Part shown: positions 1 through 6,952 of the stretch, one piece after another
Layout: each line of letters opens with the position of its first letter
How positions within the stretch are numbered: position 1 is the stretch's first letter
Source of the DNA: Mariprofundaceae bacterium
GTDB lineage: Bacteria > Pseudomonadota > Zetaproteobacteria > Mariprofundales > Mariprofundaceae
DNA: 15,099 nt
Assembly: GCA_027035825.1 (NCBI GenBank)
Contig: JALVTX010000316.1
Coordinates: 1-15,099 of the forward strand
Reading direction: 5' to 3'
Translations under genes and position numbers: made by a program
Notes under the pieces: model-generated
What the model was told of the DNA's origin: nothing
Seen by the model: only the letters and a program-made list of their open reading frames with translations
Databases searched by the model: none

Positions 1-428
1 TCATCCTCCTTCAGATATTTCCGGAAGAATTCGGCCGGCGTCATCGTCACCAAGCCAAACCGTTCCGCCGCGGGCGAAAAATCCCGGCCATTGAACGTGA
101 CGATGGCATCAGCTCCTGCGTTCACGGCCAATTCCAGCACCATTTCGTCCTGTTCGTCCCGCAGTTGAGGCCTCCACAGATAGTCCAGACGAACGGGTCT
201 GCCACGCGCACACAGCATATCCAGAATGACATCAATGTCGCGCTCATCCAAGACGCCTGCATGGCGATGAATCTCTCGCTTCAACACGGCCTCGTATTCG
301 AGCAGCAGCGGAACGGACAATGCGAAGCACAGCCGTCCATCCACCATGCCCTGAAGGATGCGGAACGATGCTCCCTCCCGCGACCGCAATCCCGCCACCA
401 GCACGTTGGTGTCCAGCACCACAATCAT
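1..428 (-). CDS. PIN-domain putative toxin/RNase (3' end outside window)
   Basis: 142 codons are visible and the reading frame runs off the left edge. The protein opens with the PIN signature LDTNVLVAG (Asp6, Asn8). It has a LLLEYEAVL helix (Glu44/Glu46), an acidic DEQDEMVLELA stretch (Asp91, Asp94) and TFNGRDF (Asp116) near the end, as in the PIN_3 / COG1569 family of about 140 residues, so only a few residues are missing. PIN proteins are Mg-dependent ribonucleases and many are toxins of toxin-antitoxin pairs. Only 50 bases separate it from the upstream kinase gene, so no antitoxin precedes it; one could lie beyond the edge. Two sampled 60-base lines are 52-53% GC against 68% in a sampled argS line, suggesting acquisition by transfer. 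The start ATG has no Shine-Dalgarno sequence but sits about one base from the predicted transcription start of a strong promoter. Family is fairly sure; toxin role is inference. Confidence 0.8.
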   Translation of the reverse strand, partial: MIVVLDTNVLVAGLRSREGASFRILQGMVDGRLCFALSVPLLLEYEAVLKREIHRHAGVLDERDIDVILDMLCARGRPVRLDYLWRPQLRDEQDEMVLELAVNAGADAIVTFNGRDFSPAAERFGLVTMTPAEFFRKYLKED

Positions 429-435
429 GTCGTAT

Positions 436-463
436 ATGATATCAGACAAGGCCGAGCTGTCAA
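436..463 (-). promoter_or_regulatory. Sigma-70 promoter with extended -10, giving a leaderless PIN mRNA
   Basis: On the minus strand, TTGACA (458-463) is followed by 16 bases and TATCAT (436-441), preceded by TGA as in an extended -10 (TGn). The predicted transcription start is at about 429, directly before the ATG at 428. This is the best sigma-70 match in the window. It lies in the short gap after the kinase gene, so the PIN gene can be transcribed independently of the argS operon. Confidence 0.6.
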
Positions 464-478
464 AAGTTCGGTGAGCCC

Positions 479-1504
479 TCACCCCGCCGGCGGCAGGCGC
501 AATAGCCGAACCGCGTCCTCGCCCACCGCCAGCCCTGCCTCGGCCAGCCAGTCCAGCTCCTCCAGCAGGTGCTTGCGCGTCAGCGGAATCTCGTCCAGGA
601 AGCGACGCTTGCCGTCGCGATGCGCCAGCCGCGCAAAGATGCCGATGGCCTTGATATGCCGCTGCAACGCCGTCCGGCGCAGGGCGCGATGCCAGCCGTC
701 CGCATCGCCAAACGCGGCCCGGGCATCCCGCGGCAGGCCCGCGAAGAACGCCTCGCTCCAGCCGCGTCGCGCGGCTTCCGGATAGTCCTGATAGCAGTCG
801 TAGAGCAGCGAGGCTGCGTCATAGGTGACCGGCCCCATCACCGCATCCTGGAAATCTATCACTCCCAGCGGCAGGCCGTCCGGCGGCAGCATCAGGTTGC
901 GGCTGTGAAAATCCAGATGCGCCGGCGCCCGCGGCAGCGCCGCCAGCGCCTCCAGCACCGGCGCCAGCGCCGCATGAAAGCCGCGCCGTTCGGACTCGGT
1001 GGGCGCGCGCCCGGCCACCCTGGGCAGATACCAGTCCAGGTATAGATCGCACTCGGCGCGCATGCGCGAAACGCCGAACACGGGCAAATCGAAGCTTGGG
1101 CGGCTCGCCTGCATCCGCGCCAGCTGCGCGAAGGCATCGTCCACCAGCGGCCGCGCATCGCCGCCCGCCGCCAGATGCGCCGCCCAGGTCGCGTCGCCGA
1201 AATCCTCCAGCAGCAGGAATCCTGCCCCAGGGTCGGCCGCGATGAGACCTGGCGCGCGCACGCCGGCATCCGCCAGCCAGTCGCGCACGGCCAGAAAGGG
1301 CCCGACATCCTCCTTGTCGGGCGGCGCGTCCATCAGCACCCACGTTCGTCCGTCATCGGCCAGCACGCGGAAATACCGCCGGAACGAGGCATCCCCGGCC
1401 AGGATCGAAAGGCGCACGCCGGCCGCTTGGCCCGCCAATGCCCGTGCCGCCCACGCCCGCGCCGCCTCCAGGCGTGCGTCGGCGTGTTCCCTACTTGCGA
1501 CCAC
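479..1504 (-). CDS. AmgK-like aminoglycoside-phosphotransferase-family sugar kinase (COG3178)
   Basis: 341 residues from a GTG start. The fold is that of aminoglycoside phosphotransferases. GDASFRRYFR (about 37-46) is the family's N-terminal signature, HLDFHSRNLM (196-205) is the catalytic loop with Asp198 and Asn203, and GVIDFQDAVMGP (214-225) carries metal-binding Asp217. COG3178 includes AmgK, which phosphorylates the anomeric position of N-acetylmuramate/N-acetylglucosamine in cell-wall recycling. AmgK is usually followed by the uridylyltransferase MurU, but here a PIN gene follows, so the substrate is not settled. GTG at 1504 was chosen because the conserved N-terminus begins just after it and the family length (330-345) fits. 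The frame stays open upstream only because it lies across the SPOR gene. It overlaps the SPOR stop by 14 bases, with no clear Shine-Dalgarno sequence, so translational coupling is likely. Confidence 0.85.
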   Translation of the reverse strand: MVASREHADARLEAARAWAARALAGQAAGVRLSILAGDASFRRYFRVLADDGRTWVLMDAPPDKEDVGPFLAVRDWLADAGVRAPGLIAADPGAGFLLLEDFGDATWAAHLAAGGDARPLVDDAFAQLARMQASRPSFDLPVFGVSRMRAECDLYLDWYLPRVAGRAPTESERRGFHAALAPVLEALAALPRAPAHLDFHSRNLMLPPDGLPLGVIDFQDAVMGPVTYDAASLLYDCYQDYPEAARRGWSEAFFAGLPRDARAAFGDADGWHRALRRTALQRHIKAIGIFARLAHRDGKRRFLDEIPLTRKHLLEELDWLAEAGLAVGEDAVRLLRLPPAG

Positions 1505-2252
1505 GCAGCAGCAAGCCGGAAATGTGCATGGCGTCGCGCACGCGGGCCTGCGCCGCCCGCGCCGCCTCCCGGCTGGCATAGGGCCCCACGTAGACGCGGA
1601 ACCACATCCCCAGGTTCGGCACCATCGTCTGCTCCACCGTGGCCGGAAAGCCCTGGCCCCGGGCGCGCGACGCCAGCGCCTCGGCATCCTCCCGCCGCTG
1701 GTAGGAGCCCACCTGCACGCGCCAGTCGCCGTCCCGCGCCGCCGATGGCGCCGGCGCATGCGCGCGCGGCGGTTCTTCTTTCATCGTCTGCTGGATGATG
1801 CGCCCCACGTCCGGCTCGCCCCCGGCATGCCCGGCCGATGGCTTGGCGGAATGCTCCGCAACCCGCGCGGACGAAGGCTTGCGATGTCCGCCAGCGGCGG
1901 CCGCTTCTTCCGTCCCGGAAAGCGGCGCCGGCGTCACCGCCTGCCTGGGCAAATCATTGTAGAAGGTCAGCTCGCCCACCTCGGTCTGGCCGGGCTTCCC
2001 GCCCTTCTTCGCCGCATTCTTCTTCAGCTTCGCCAGTTCCTTCTTCTGCCTGGCGATTTCATCGAGCAGGCGTTGCTTGCCGGCGTGCTCGGCCAGCATC
2101 CGGCCGCGCTTTTCGCCCAGCGAATAGCCCACCACGAAGGCGCCGCCGACCACCGCCAGACCCGCGACCACCACGAACATGGCGCGCCAGTTCATGCCGC
2201 CGCCGCCCTGCGGCGCGGGGCCGGAAACCTCGGCGAAATCCCTGGCCGCCAT
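1491..2252 (-). CDS. SPOR-domain membrane protein (FtsN/DedD-like)
   Basis: 253 residues. A short cytoplasmic leader is followed by one transmembrane helix (about 26-43, FVVVAGLAVVGGAFVVGY), a Lys/Glu-rich stretch likely to be coiled coil (about 46-80), an Ala/Pro/Lys linker and a C-terminal SPOR domain (about 172-250). The SPOR domain shows WRVQVGSY and MWFRVYVGPY, the paired motifs of the fold. SPOR domains bind denuded glycan strands at the division septum, so the protein is probably an inner-membrane division or wall protein with its SPOR domain in the periplasm. The start ATG overlaps the argS stop as TGATG and has GGAG eight bases upstream; a later Met20 is possible. An argS-SPOR pair is common in gammaproteobacteria. 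It is related to FtsN by architecture only and cannot be equated with it. Confidence 0.88.
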   Translation of the reverse strand: MAARDFAEVSGPAPQGGGGMNWRAMFVVVAGLAVVGGAFVVGYSLGEKRGRMLAEHAGKQRLLDEIARQKKELAKLKKNAAKKGGKPGQTEVGELTFYNDLPRQAVTPAPLSGTEEAAAAGGHRKPSSARVAEHSAKPSAGHAGGEPDVGRIIQQTMKEEPPRAHAPAPSAARDGDWRVQVGSYQRREDAEALASRARGQGFPATVEQTMVPNLGMWFRVYVGPYASREAARAAQARVRDAMHISGLLLRGRK

Positions 2253-3976
2253 CACATCGTCTCCGGCGCGTTGACGCCCAGCACGCCCAGTCCGCCCGCC
2301 AGCACCGTCTTCACGGCCCGCATCAACAGCAGCCTGGCCTGCGCCAGCGCCTCGTCCTCGACCATCACCCGGTGGCGGTGATAGCAGCGGTGCAGCGCCG
2401 CCGCCAGGTCCAGCAGGTAGGTGGCGACGCGATAGGGCTCCAGCCGCGTGGCCGAGGTTTCCAGCGTCTCCGGCCAGGCCAGCAGCCGCTTGACGAGCTC
2501 GCTCTCCTCCGGCTCCACCAGGCGCGCGGCGTCCACCGCCTCCGGCTCGGCCGGCGTCAATCCCGCCTCGGCCGCGCGCCGCAGGATGGCGCACACCCGC
2601 GCATGCGCGTATTGCACGTAATAGACCGGGTTTTCATCGCTCTGTTGCTTGGCCGCCTCCAGGTCGAAATCGAGCTGGCTCTCGGCCCGCCGGGTGAGGA
2701 AATTAAAGCGCACCGCATCCGCGCCCACCTCGTCCACCACCTCGCGCAACGTCACGAACGTGCCCGCGCGCTTGGACATCCGCACCGGCTTGCCGTCGCG
2801 GGTGAGGTTGACCATCTGCACCAGCACCACCTCCGGCTGCCGCTTGCGGCCGGTCAGCGCCTCCATCGCCGCCTGCACCCGCTTCACGTAGCCGCCATGA
2901 TCCGCGCCCCACACGTCCACCAGCCGGTCGAAGCCGCGCTCGTGCTTGTCCATGTGGTAGGCGATGTCGGCGGCGAAATAGGTGGGCGTGCCGTCCTGCT
3001 TGGCCAGCGGCCGATCCACGTCGTCGCCGAAATCGGTGGTGCGGAACAGCCACTGCTCCACCGGCCGGTAGTCGGCCACTTCCTTGCCCTTGGGCGGCGG
3101 CAGCGTGCCGCGATAGACCAGCCCCTGCTCCTTCAGCCGCTCGATCAGCGCCCGCACCTTGCCCGAATCGTGCAGCGACTTTTCCGAGAAGTAGGCGTCG
3201 AAGCGGATGCCCAAGGCGCGCAGGTCGTCGCGAATCATGTCCATCATCAGCGCCACGCCGCGCTCGCGCAGCCGCTCGTGGCGGGCGTCCGCGTCCATCG
3301 CCTTCCATTCGGCGTACGGCTGGTCGGCCAAGAGCGTCCGCGCCGCCTCCACCACGTATTCGCCCGGGTAGGCATCCTCCGGCAGCGTCTCGCCTTCGGC
3401 CTCGCCGGCCAGCTCGCGCATGCGGAACCACAGCGACCGGGCCAGCACGTCGATCTGCGCGCCGGCGTCGTTGATGTAATACTCGCGGTGCACCCGCATG
3501 CCGCGCGCGGCCAGCACTCCGGCCAGCGCATCGCCCACCACCGCGCCGCGACCGTGGCCCACGTGCATCGGCCCGGTGGGATTGGCGGAGACGTATTCCA
3601 CGCACACGCTCGGCGCCTCGGGCCCGGCCGCCACGCGGCCGTAGTCTTCGCCCTCGCGCACGATGCGCGCCAGCGCCTGGGCCTCGCTGGCCTTGTGCAG
3701 GTGCAGGTTGATGAAGCCGGGGCCGGCGATCTCCGCCCGCTCCACCTCGGGCGGCCATTGCACCAGCGCCAGCAGCCGCTCGGCCACCTCGCGCGACTTC
3801 CTGCCCACGCGCCCGGCCAGCGGCATGGCGATGTTGGCGGCGTAATCGCCGTGCTCGCGCTGTTTGGGCCGCGTCAGCGCCACCCGCGGCACGGCCGCCC
3901 CCTCGTGCTCGACGCCGTATTCGGCCAGCAGCTCCTCGACCGCGCGTTCCAGCGCCTGTTCCAGTGTCCGTTTCAT
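2252..3976 (-). CDS. argS: Arginyl-tRNA synthetase
   Basis: 574 residues, a class Ia aminoacyl-tRNA synthetase that charges tRNA-Arg with arginine. An N-terminal Add-1 domain (about 1-110) contains GDYAANIAM and GFINLHL. The HIGH motif appears as HVGH within SANPTGPMHVGHGRG (138-141). The KMSKS equivalent is MSKRAG (400-405), the form common in ArgS. A helical anticodon-binding domain ends in LGVNAPETM. ATG at 3976 was preferred to in-frame ATGs at 3985 and 3994 because AGGA lies eight bases upstream and the protein then begins MKRTLEQALE, like relatives. It is first gene of a coupled argS-SPOR-kinase operon. A possible promoter has its -10 over the same AGGA, so a nearly leaderless transcript cannot be excluded. 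Confidence 0.98.
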   Translation of the reverse strand: MKRTLEQALERAVEELLAEYGVEHEGAAVPRVALTRPKQREHGDYAANIAMPLAGRVGRKSREVAERLLALVQWPPEVERAEIAGPGFINLHLHKASEAQALARIVREGEDYGRVAAGPEAPSVCVEYVSANPTGPMHVGHGRGAVVGDALAGVLAARGMRVHREYYINDAGAQIDVLARSLWFRMRELAGEAEGETLPEDAYPGEYVVEAARTLLADQPYAEWKAMDADARHERLRERGVALMMDMIRDDLRALGIRFDAYFSEKSLHDSGKVRALIERLKEQGLVYRGTLPPPKGKEVADYRPVEQWLFRTTDFGDDVDRPLAKQDGTPTYFAADIAYHMDKHERGFDRLVDVWGADHGGYVKRVQAAMEALTGRKRQPEVVLVQMVNLTRDGKPVRMSKRAGTFVTLREVVDEVGADAVRFNFLTRRAESQLDFDLEAAKQQSDENPVYYVQYAHARVCAILRRAAEAGLTPAEPEAVDAARLVEPEESELVKRLLAWPETLETSATRLEPYRVATYLLDLAAALHRCYHRHRVMVEDEALAQARLLLMRAVKTVLAGGLGVLGVNAPETM

Positions 3977-3983
3977 GCCCGGC

Positions 3984-4011
3984 ATCCTACGCATCCCGCG
4001 CGCCAGACCAA
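3984..4011 (-). promoter_or_regulatory. Weak candidate promoter for the argS operon
   Basis: On the minus strand, TTGGTC (4006-4011) is followed by 16 bases and TAGGAT (3984-3989). Each hexamer matches the sigma-70 consensus at four of six positions. The start would fall at about 3977, one base before the argS ATG. The AGGA of the -10 doubles as the apparent Shine-Dalgarno sequence, so either reading is possible. Confidence 0.3.
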
Positions 4012-4035
4012 GGGCGGCCGCGAAAAGGTGAGCAC

Positions 4036-4067
4036 AAAAAAGGAAGAGGCCGGGTCGCCCCGGCCTC
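4036..4067 (-). terminator. Intrinsic terminator of the small basic-protein gene
   Basis: A perfect 9-bp GC stem (4046-4054 with 4059-4067) closes a 4-base loop. Read on the minus strand it is followed by TTCC and six T (4036-4041). It begins 26 bases after the stop of the gene ending at 4094 and insulates argS from upstream transcription. It is the only hairpin in the window with a clear U-tract. Confidence 0.8.
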
Positions 4068-4093
4068 TCCGCCCATCCCGCGAAGGGGAATCG

Positions 4094-4285
4094 TCATGCA
4101 TTCCGCAGGCGCTCGGTCATCAGGCGCAGGCTGCCGACATCCACGGCCTGCGGATGGCGGCCCGGGCGCTTGAGCACCACCTGGCTGCCGCCGCGATATT
4201 CCACCTGCGTCTCCTTGCGCGCCTTGGCGCCAAAGCGGCGCTCCAGCGCATCCAGATAATCTCGAATCAACGTTTTCACTGTCAT
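4094..4285 (-). CDS. Small basic protein of unknown function (63 aa)
   Basis: 63 residues beginning MTVKTLIRDY with no family I can name. It is rich in Arg and Lys, with a predicted N-terminal helix (TLIRDYLDALERRFGAKARK) followed by probable beta strands (VEYRGG, QVVLKR) and a C-terminal helix. There is no signal peptide, transmembrane helix or Cys pair. The gene looks real: AAGGAG lies seven bases before the ATG, an intrinsic terminator follows, and a CRP-like palindrome plus -10-like hexamer precede it. It is flanked by mutM and argS on the same strand but has its own promoter and terminator, so it is probably a single-gene unit. Nucleic-acid binding would fit the charge but is only a guess. 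Confidence 0.75.
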   Translation of the reverse strand: MTVKTLIRDYLDALERRFGAKARKETQVEYRGGSQVVLKRPGRHPQAVDVGSLRLMTERLRNA

Positions 4286-4316
4286 GGCACACTCCTTTCG
4301 TGACAGGATGGCCGCA

Positions 4317-4357
4317 ATCATGCGCCCATGGCATGAACAAACCGTGACGGGCGTCAT
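4317..4357 (-). promoter_or_regulatory. CRP-like palindrome and -10 before the small basic gene
   Basis: On the minus strand, ATGA-N6-TCAC (4357-4344) matches the CRP core except for one base. CATGAT (4322-4317) follows, with its first base 28.5 bases from the palindrome centre, one base short of ideal class II spacing. The same CATGAT hexamer is found beside the palindrome before the receiver gene. The predicted start at about 4310 leaves a 25-base leader containing AAGGAG. This is weaker than the other two sites because one half-site is imperfect. Confidence 0.4.
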
Positions 4358-4365
4358 AAAATTCC

Positions 4366-5181
4366 TTAACGCTGACAGTGGGGGCAATAGAACGTGGCGC
4401 GGCCGGCCTGCACGATGCGCCGGATGAGGCGCCCGCAGTCCACGCAGGGCGCGCCCGCGCGGCCATAGACGCGAAACGCATGCGCGAAATATCCCGGGCG
4501 GCCGTCCGCCCTCAGGAAATCGCTGATGCTGCTGCCACCCGCCTCGATGGCCTCGCTCAGCACCGCCACCACGGCCGCGTGCAGGCGGCCGATGCGGGCG
4601 CGGCCGATGCGGCAGGCCGGTCGCGCGGGGTGGATGCGGGCGCGAAACAGCGCCTCGCAGGCGTAGATGTTGCCCACGCCGACCACCACCCGCGCATCCA
4701 TCAGCGCCTGCTTGACCGGCGCCCGGCGCGACGCGAAGGCGCGTTCCAGCGTCGCGGGCGAAAACCCGGGCTCCAGCGGCTCCGGCCCCAGCCCGGCGAA
4801 CCACGGGTGCTCCGTCCAACCGCGGGCGGGCAGGATGCCGGCATAGCCGAAACGGCGCGCATCCCGGTAGCGCAGGCTCACCCCGCCCTCGAACAGCAGG
4901 CGCACGTGCTCGTGCGGGCCGGCCGGCGCCACCGCTGGCAGCACGTGGAACTGCCCCGTCATGCCCAGATGCCAGGCCAGCCAGGTTTCGCCGAAATCGA
5001 ACAGCAGATACTTGGCGCGGCGGCGAACGGCCGCCAGCCGTCGCCCGGCCAGCGCCGCATCCATGTCCGGCAGCGGGTAGCGCAAGTCGGCGCGCAGCCG
5101 CTCCACCCGGCGCAAGCCTAGGCCCGCCAGCGGCCCTTGCAGGCCGCGCCGCACCACTTCCACTTCCGGCAGTTCGGGCAT
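4366..5181 (-). CDS. mutM: Formamidopyrimidine-DNA glycosylase
   Basis: 271 residues, the usual Fpg length. It excises 8-oxoguanine and formamidopyrimidines and nicks the abasic site. The mature N-terminus PELPEVE supplies catalytic Pro and Glu. RRAKYLLF carries the conserved Lys of the active site, and GNIYACEALF is the helix-two-turn-helix DNA-binding motif. A zinc finger CVDCG...CPHC closes the protein just before the stop. The ATG at 5181 has AAGGA upstream. The same frame stays open upstream through the neighbouring plus-strand gene, but the invariant MPELPE start rules that extension out. It is divergent from the cyclic-nucleotide-fold gene, with only 54 bases between. Confidence 0.98.
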   Translation of the reverse strand: MPELPEVEVVRRGLQGPLAGLGLRRVERLRADLRYPLPDMDAALAGRRLAAVRRRAKYLLFDFGETWLAWHLGMTGQFHVLPAVAPAGPHEHVRLLFEGGVSLRYRDARRFGYAGILPARGWTEHPWFAGLGPEPLEPGFSPATLERAFASRRAPVKQALMDARVVVGVGNIYACEALFRARIHPARPACRIGRARIGRLHAAVVAVLSEAIEAGGSSISDFLRADGRPGYFAHAFRVYGRAGAPCVDCGRLIRRIVQAGRATFYCPHCQR

Positions 5182-5208
5182 GTCGGAATCCTTCCATGCG
5201 GTTTTGAT

Positions 5209-5237
5209 TTGCGACAGCCCCTCCAGCCATCCATAAT
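5209..5237 (+). promoter_or_regulatory. Candidate promoter overlapping the first ATG of the cyclic-nucleotide-fold gene
   Basis: TTGCGA (5209-5214), 17 bases, then CATAAT (5232-5237); the -10 matches five of six consensus bases. The predicted start is 5244, one base before a second in-frame ATG at 5245. If correct, translation starts leaderlessly at 5245 rather than at 5236, whose ATG lies inside the -10. Confidence 0.4.
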
Positions 5238-6186
5238 GGCGCTGATGGGCATTGATTCGAAGCAGCCGGACATCCAGCTTGAGCCCGCCGATTATCCGGC
5301 GCTGGCCGTGCTGTACCCGGACGAAATGCATTTCTTCCGCTCCATCGCCCAGCCGCTCGACCTCGCCGCCGACGTGGCGGTCATCACCGAGGGGCAGCAA
5401 CCCCAATTCCTCTACCTGGTGCATTCGGGGCTGCTGCGGGTGAACAAGCGGCACAGCAACGAGATCTTCGAGGTCGGCTCCATTACGCCGGGCGAGGTGT
5501 TCGGCGAGGCCTCCATCCTTTACGACGCGCCGGCCGGGGCGGAGGTTCGCACGGTGGAGGCCTGCTCGCTGTTCCAGATTCCGGGCGAGCAGGTGCGCGA
5601 GGTGCTGAAATCCAACGAGCGCTTCCAGCGCAGCCTCAGCCAGCTGGCGGAAAAGCGCCAGGCCGCCACCGCCGTGGCCGTCAATCCGGTGTTCTCCAAG
5701 CTGCCGCAAGCGGTGCGCGAGACCCTGCTCTACAACGCCCAGTTCGTGTCGCTGGAGCCGGGCGAGAAGCTGTTCGAGGAAGGCGATGCCGACACCCGCT
5801 TCATGTTCCTCGTGCTCGCTGGCCGCGCCGAGGCCTCGATGCGACATCCGCACGACCCGTCCAAGCGCATCGTCTTCGCCCGCATTTCCGCTGGCGACGA
5901 GGTGGGCGAAATCTCCATCATCACCGGCAAGCCGCACGCGGCCACGGTGACGGCCATCACGCCGCTGAGGCTGATGGTCATCAACAACGAGGCCGTGCAT
6001 GCCTGGCGCAAGCGCTACTCCGATTTCGGCTACAGCCTTTATGCCTGCGTGCAGCGCAAGCTCCAGCACAGCCTGGAGGCCATGCGCAAGGTGGTGGACG
6101 AGAACGAGGCCCGGGCCCGCACCGTGGACACCCTGCCGCCCATCAACAAGGCGGTGTCGGGCGCCGAAAGCAATTCGGAGGACTGA
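5236..6186 (+). CDS. Tandem cyclic-nucleotide-fold protein without DNA-binding domain
   Basis: 316 residues from ATG 5236, or 313 from ATG 5245; neither has a Shine-Dalgarno sequence. Two cNMP-binding (cupin-like) domains are visible, about 30-145 and 150-265, followed by a helical tail (about 265-316). The phosphate-binding cassettes are GEVFGEASILYDAPAGAEV (86-104) and GDEVGEISIITGKPHAATV (220-238). Both keep the Gly-Glu turn, but the Arg that contacts the cyclic phosphate is absent in the first and is His234 in the second. There is no HTH, kinase, channel or membrane segment, so it probably acts through protein contacts. It converges on the Crp gene with a six-base gap. Whether it binds cAMP, another nucleotide or nothing is open. 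Confidence 0.88.
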   Translation: MALMGIDSKQPDIQLEPADYPALAVLYPDEMHFFRSIAQPLDLAADVAVITEGQQPQFLYLVHSGLLRVNKRHSNEIFEVGSITPGEVFGEASILYDAPAGAEVRTVEACSLFQIPGEQVREVLKSNERFQRSLSQLAEKRQAATAVAVNPVFSKLPQAVRETLLYNAQFVSLEPGEKLFEEGDADTRFMFLVLAGRAEASMRHPHDPSKRIVFARISAGDEVGEISIITGKPHAATVTAITPLRLMVINNEAVHAWRKRYSDFGYSLYACVQRKLQHSLEAMRKVVDENEARARTVDTLPPINKAVSGAESNSED

Positions 6187-6203
6187 CCGGCGTCAGACGC
6201 CGG
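6187..6203. terminator. Short hairpin between two convergent genes
   Basis: A perfect 7-bp stem (6187-6193 with 6197-6203) and 3-base loop fills the gap between the cyclic-nucleotide-fold and Crp genes and overlaps the Crp stop codon. No T-run follows on either strand, so it is at best a weak bidirectional terminator or 3'-end stabiliser. Confidence 0.3.
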
Positions 6204-6870
6204 CGAGGAACGACTCCAGGCGCTCCCGCTCCAGCAGCAGCGCGCCATCCGCATCCGGCCTTGGCGTCGCCCCCCGTTCGCGCAGCTCGCGGAAGGCGCG
6301 GGTCACGCTCTCCCGCTGGCAGCCCAACAGGCAAGCCAGCGCCGCCTGGCTCGGAATGCGCACCCGAACGCGCCCGTCGCGGGCGTCGTTCCACTCGGGC
6401 AGGCAGAGCAGATAGCGCACGATGCGCGCGCTCACCTTCGGCGGGCTCAACCTCCGGATGACGTCGTGGGAATGGGTGTATCGCGCAAAAAAGTGGCTGG
6501 CCAGCCGCAGCAGGAAATCCGGCCGCCGCATGGCCTGGCGCATGGCTTCCAGCCCGATGCGCAAGAGCCTGGTGGGGCCGACGGCAATCACCGTCGCCGA
6601 GCGCCGACCATCGTCGAACAGGGCCATCTCGCCCACGAGTTCGCCCTCTCCCAGCCGGTACAGCCAGGTTTCATGGCCGTCGGCGTCAATCAACCGGACA
6701 TCCAGCGCGCCCTGGAGAATGAGATAGCAGTAACGATCCCCCACGTCGCCTTCCAGAAACAGGCATTCCTCGTCATCCAGCATCACCACCGGCTGCTTGT
6801 CGAAGTCGAAATCCGCCTCGGAAAAGCGAGGCTCCGGCAACTGGATGGGTGACGCGATCGTTTCCTTCAT
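6193..6870 (-). CDS. Crp-type cAMP-responsive transcription regulator
   Basis: 225 residues. The N-terminal cyclic-nucleotide domain (about 25-125) has phosphate-binding cassette GELVGEMALFDDGRRSATV (76-94) with Glu81, Arg90 and Ser91, which match the cAMP-contacting Glu72/Arg82/Ser83 of E. coli CRP. The dimer helix follows, with Ser134-His135 aligned to CRP Thr127-Ser128. A winged HTH (about 170-225) has recognition helix GCQRESVTRAFREL. Its Arg186, Glu187 and Arg191 correspond to CRP Arg180/Glu181/Arg185, which read GTGA half-sites. No FNR-type cysteine cluster is present. The start ATG has GGAGG ten bases upstream. The gene lies 82 bases downstream of the lipoprotein gene, on the same strand. 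A class III cyclase and GTGA-N6-TCAC palindromes nearby support a cAMP role. Not an E. coli crp orthologue by position. Confidence 0.92.
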   Translation of the reverse strand: MKETIASPIQLPEPRFSEADFDFDKQPVVMLDDEECLFLEGDVGDRYCYLILQGALDVRLIDADGHETWLYRLGEGELVGEMALFDDGRRSATVIAVGPTRLLRIGLEAMRQAMRRPDFLLRLASHFFARYTHSHDVIRRLSPPKVSARIVRYLLCLPEWNDARDGRVRVRIPSQAALACLLGCQRESVTRAFRELRERGATPRPDADGALLLERERLESFLAGV

Positions 6871-6917
6871 GATGTCCGTCCCTCCCTCTTGATGGGCGCG
6901 GAATGAACGCGGGACAA

Positions 6918-6944
6918 GCGCGGCCGGCCAGCGACCGGCCGCGC
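6918..6944 (-). terminator. Strong hairpin after the lipoprotein gene
   Basis: A perfect 10-bp stem of G and C only (6918-6927 with 6935-6944) and a 7-base loop begins nine bases after the lipoprotein stop. On the minus strand it is followed by TTGTCCC rather than a U-tract, so termination may be partial and allow read-through into the Crp gene. The rest of the 82-base gap holds only the Crp Shine-Dalgarno sequence. Confidence 0.5.
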
Positions 6945-6952
6945 CCTCCGTC

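Noticed and set aside
1505..1759. Longer start for the AmgK-like kinase
   Set aside because: The extension is Arg-rich sequence lying over the SPOR domain in another frame; family length fits the GTG at 1504.
1838..4303. Long plus-strand open frame across argS (over 800 codons)
   Set aside because: It is antisense to a certain argS gene, has His/Arg/Pro-rich composition typical of GC-rich shadow frames, and shows no domain.
4345..4356. TGACG-GG-CGTCA inverted repeat as a separate operator
   Set aside because: It coincides with the CRP-like palindrome at 4344-4357 and needs no second explanation.
5182..6069. N-terminal extension of mutM through the neighbouring plus-strand gene
   Set aside because: MutM must begin MPELPE because the Pro after Met is catalytic; the extension is antisense to a clear cyclic-nucleotide-fold gene.
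6193..6870. FNR-type oxygen sensor
   Set aside because: No N-terminal cysteine cluster; the recognition helix has Arg-Glu-x3-Arg of CRP type rather than the FNR pattern.
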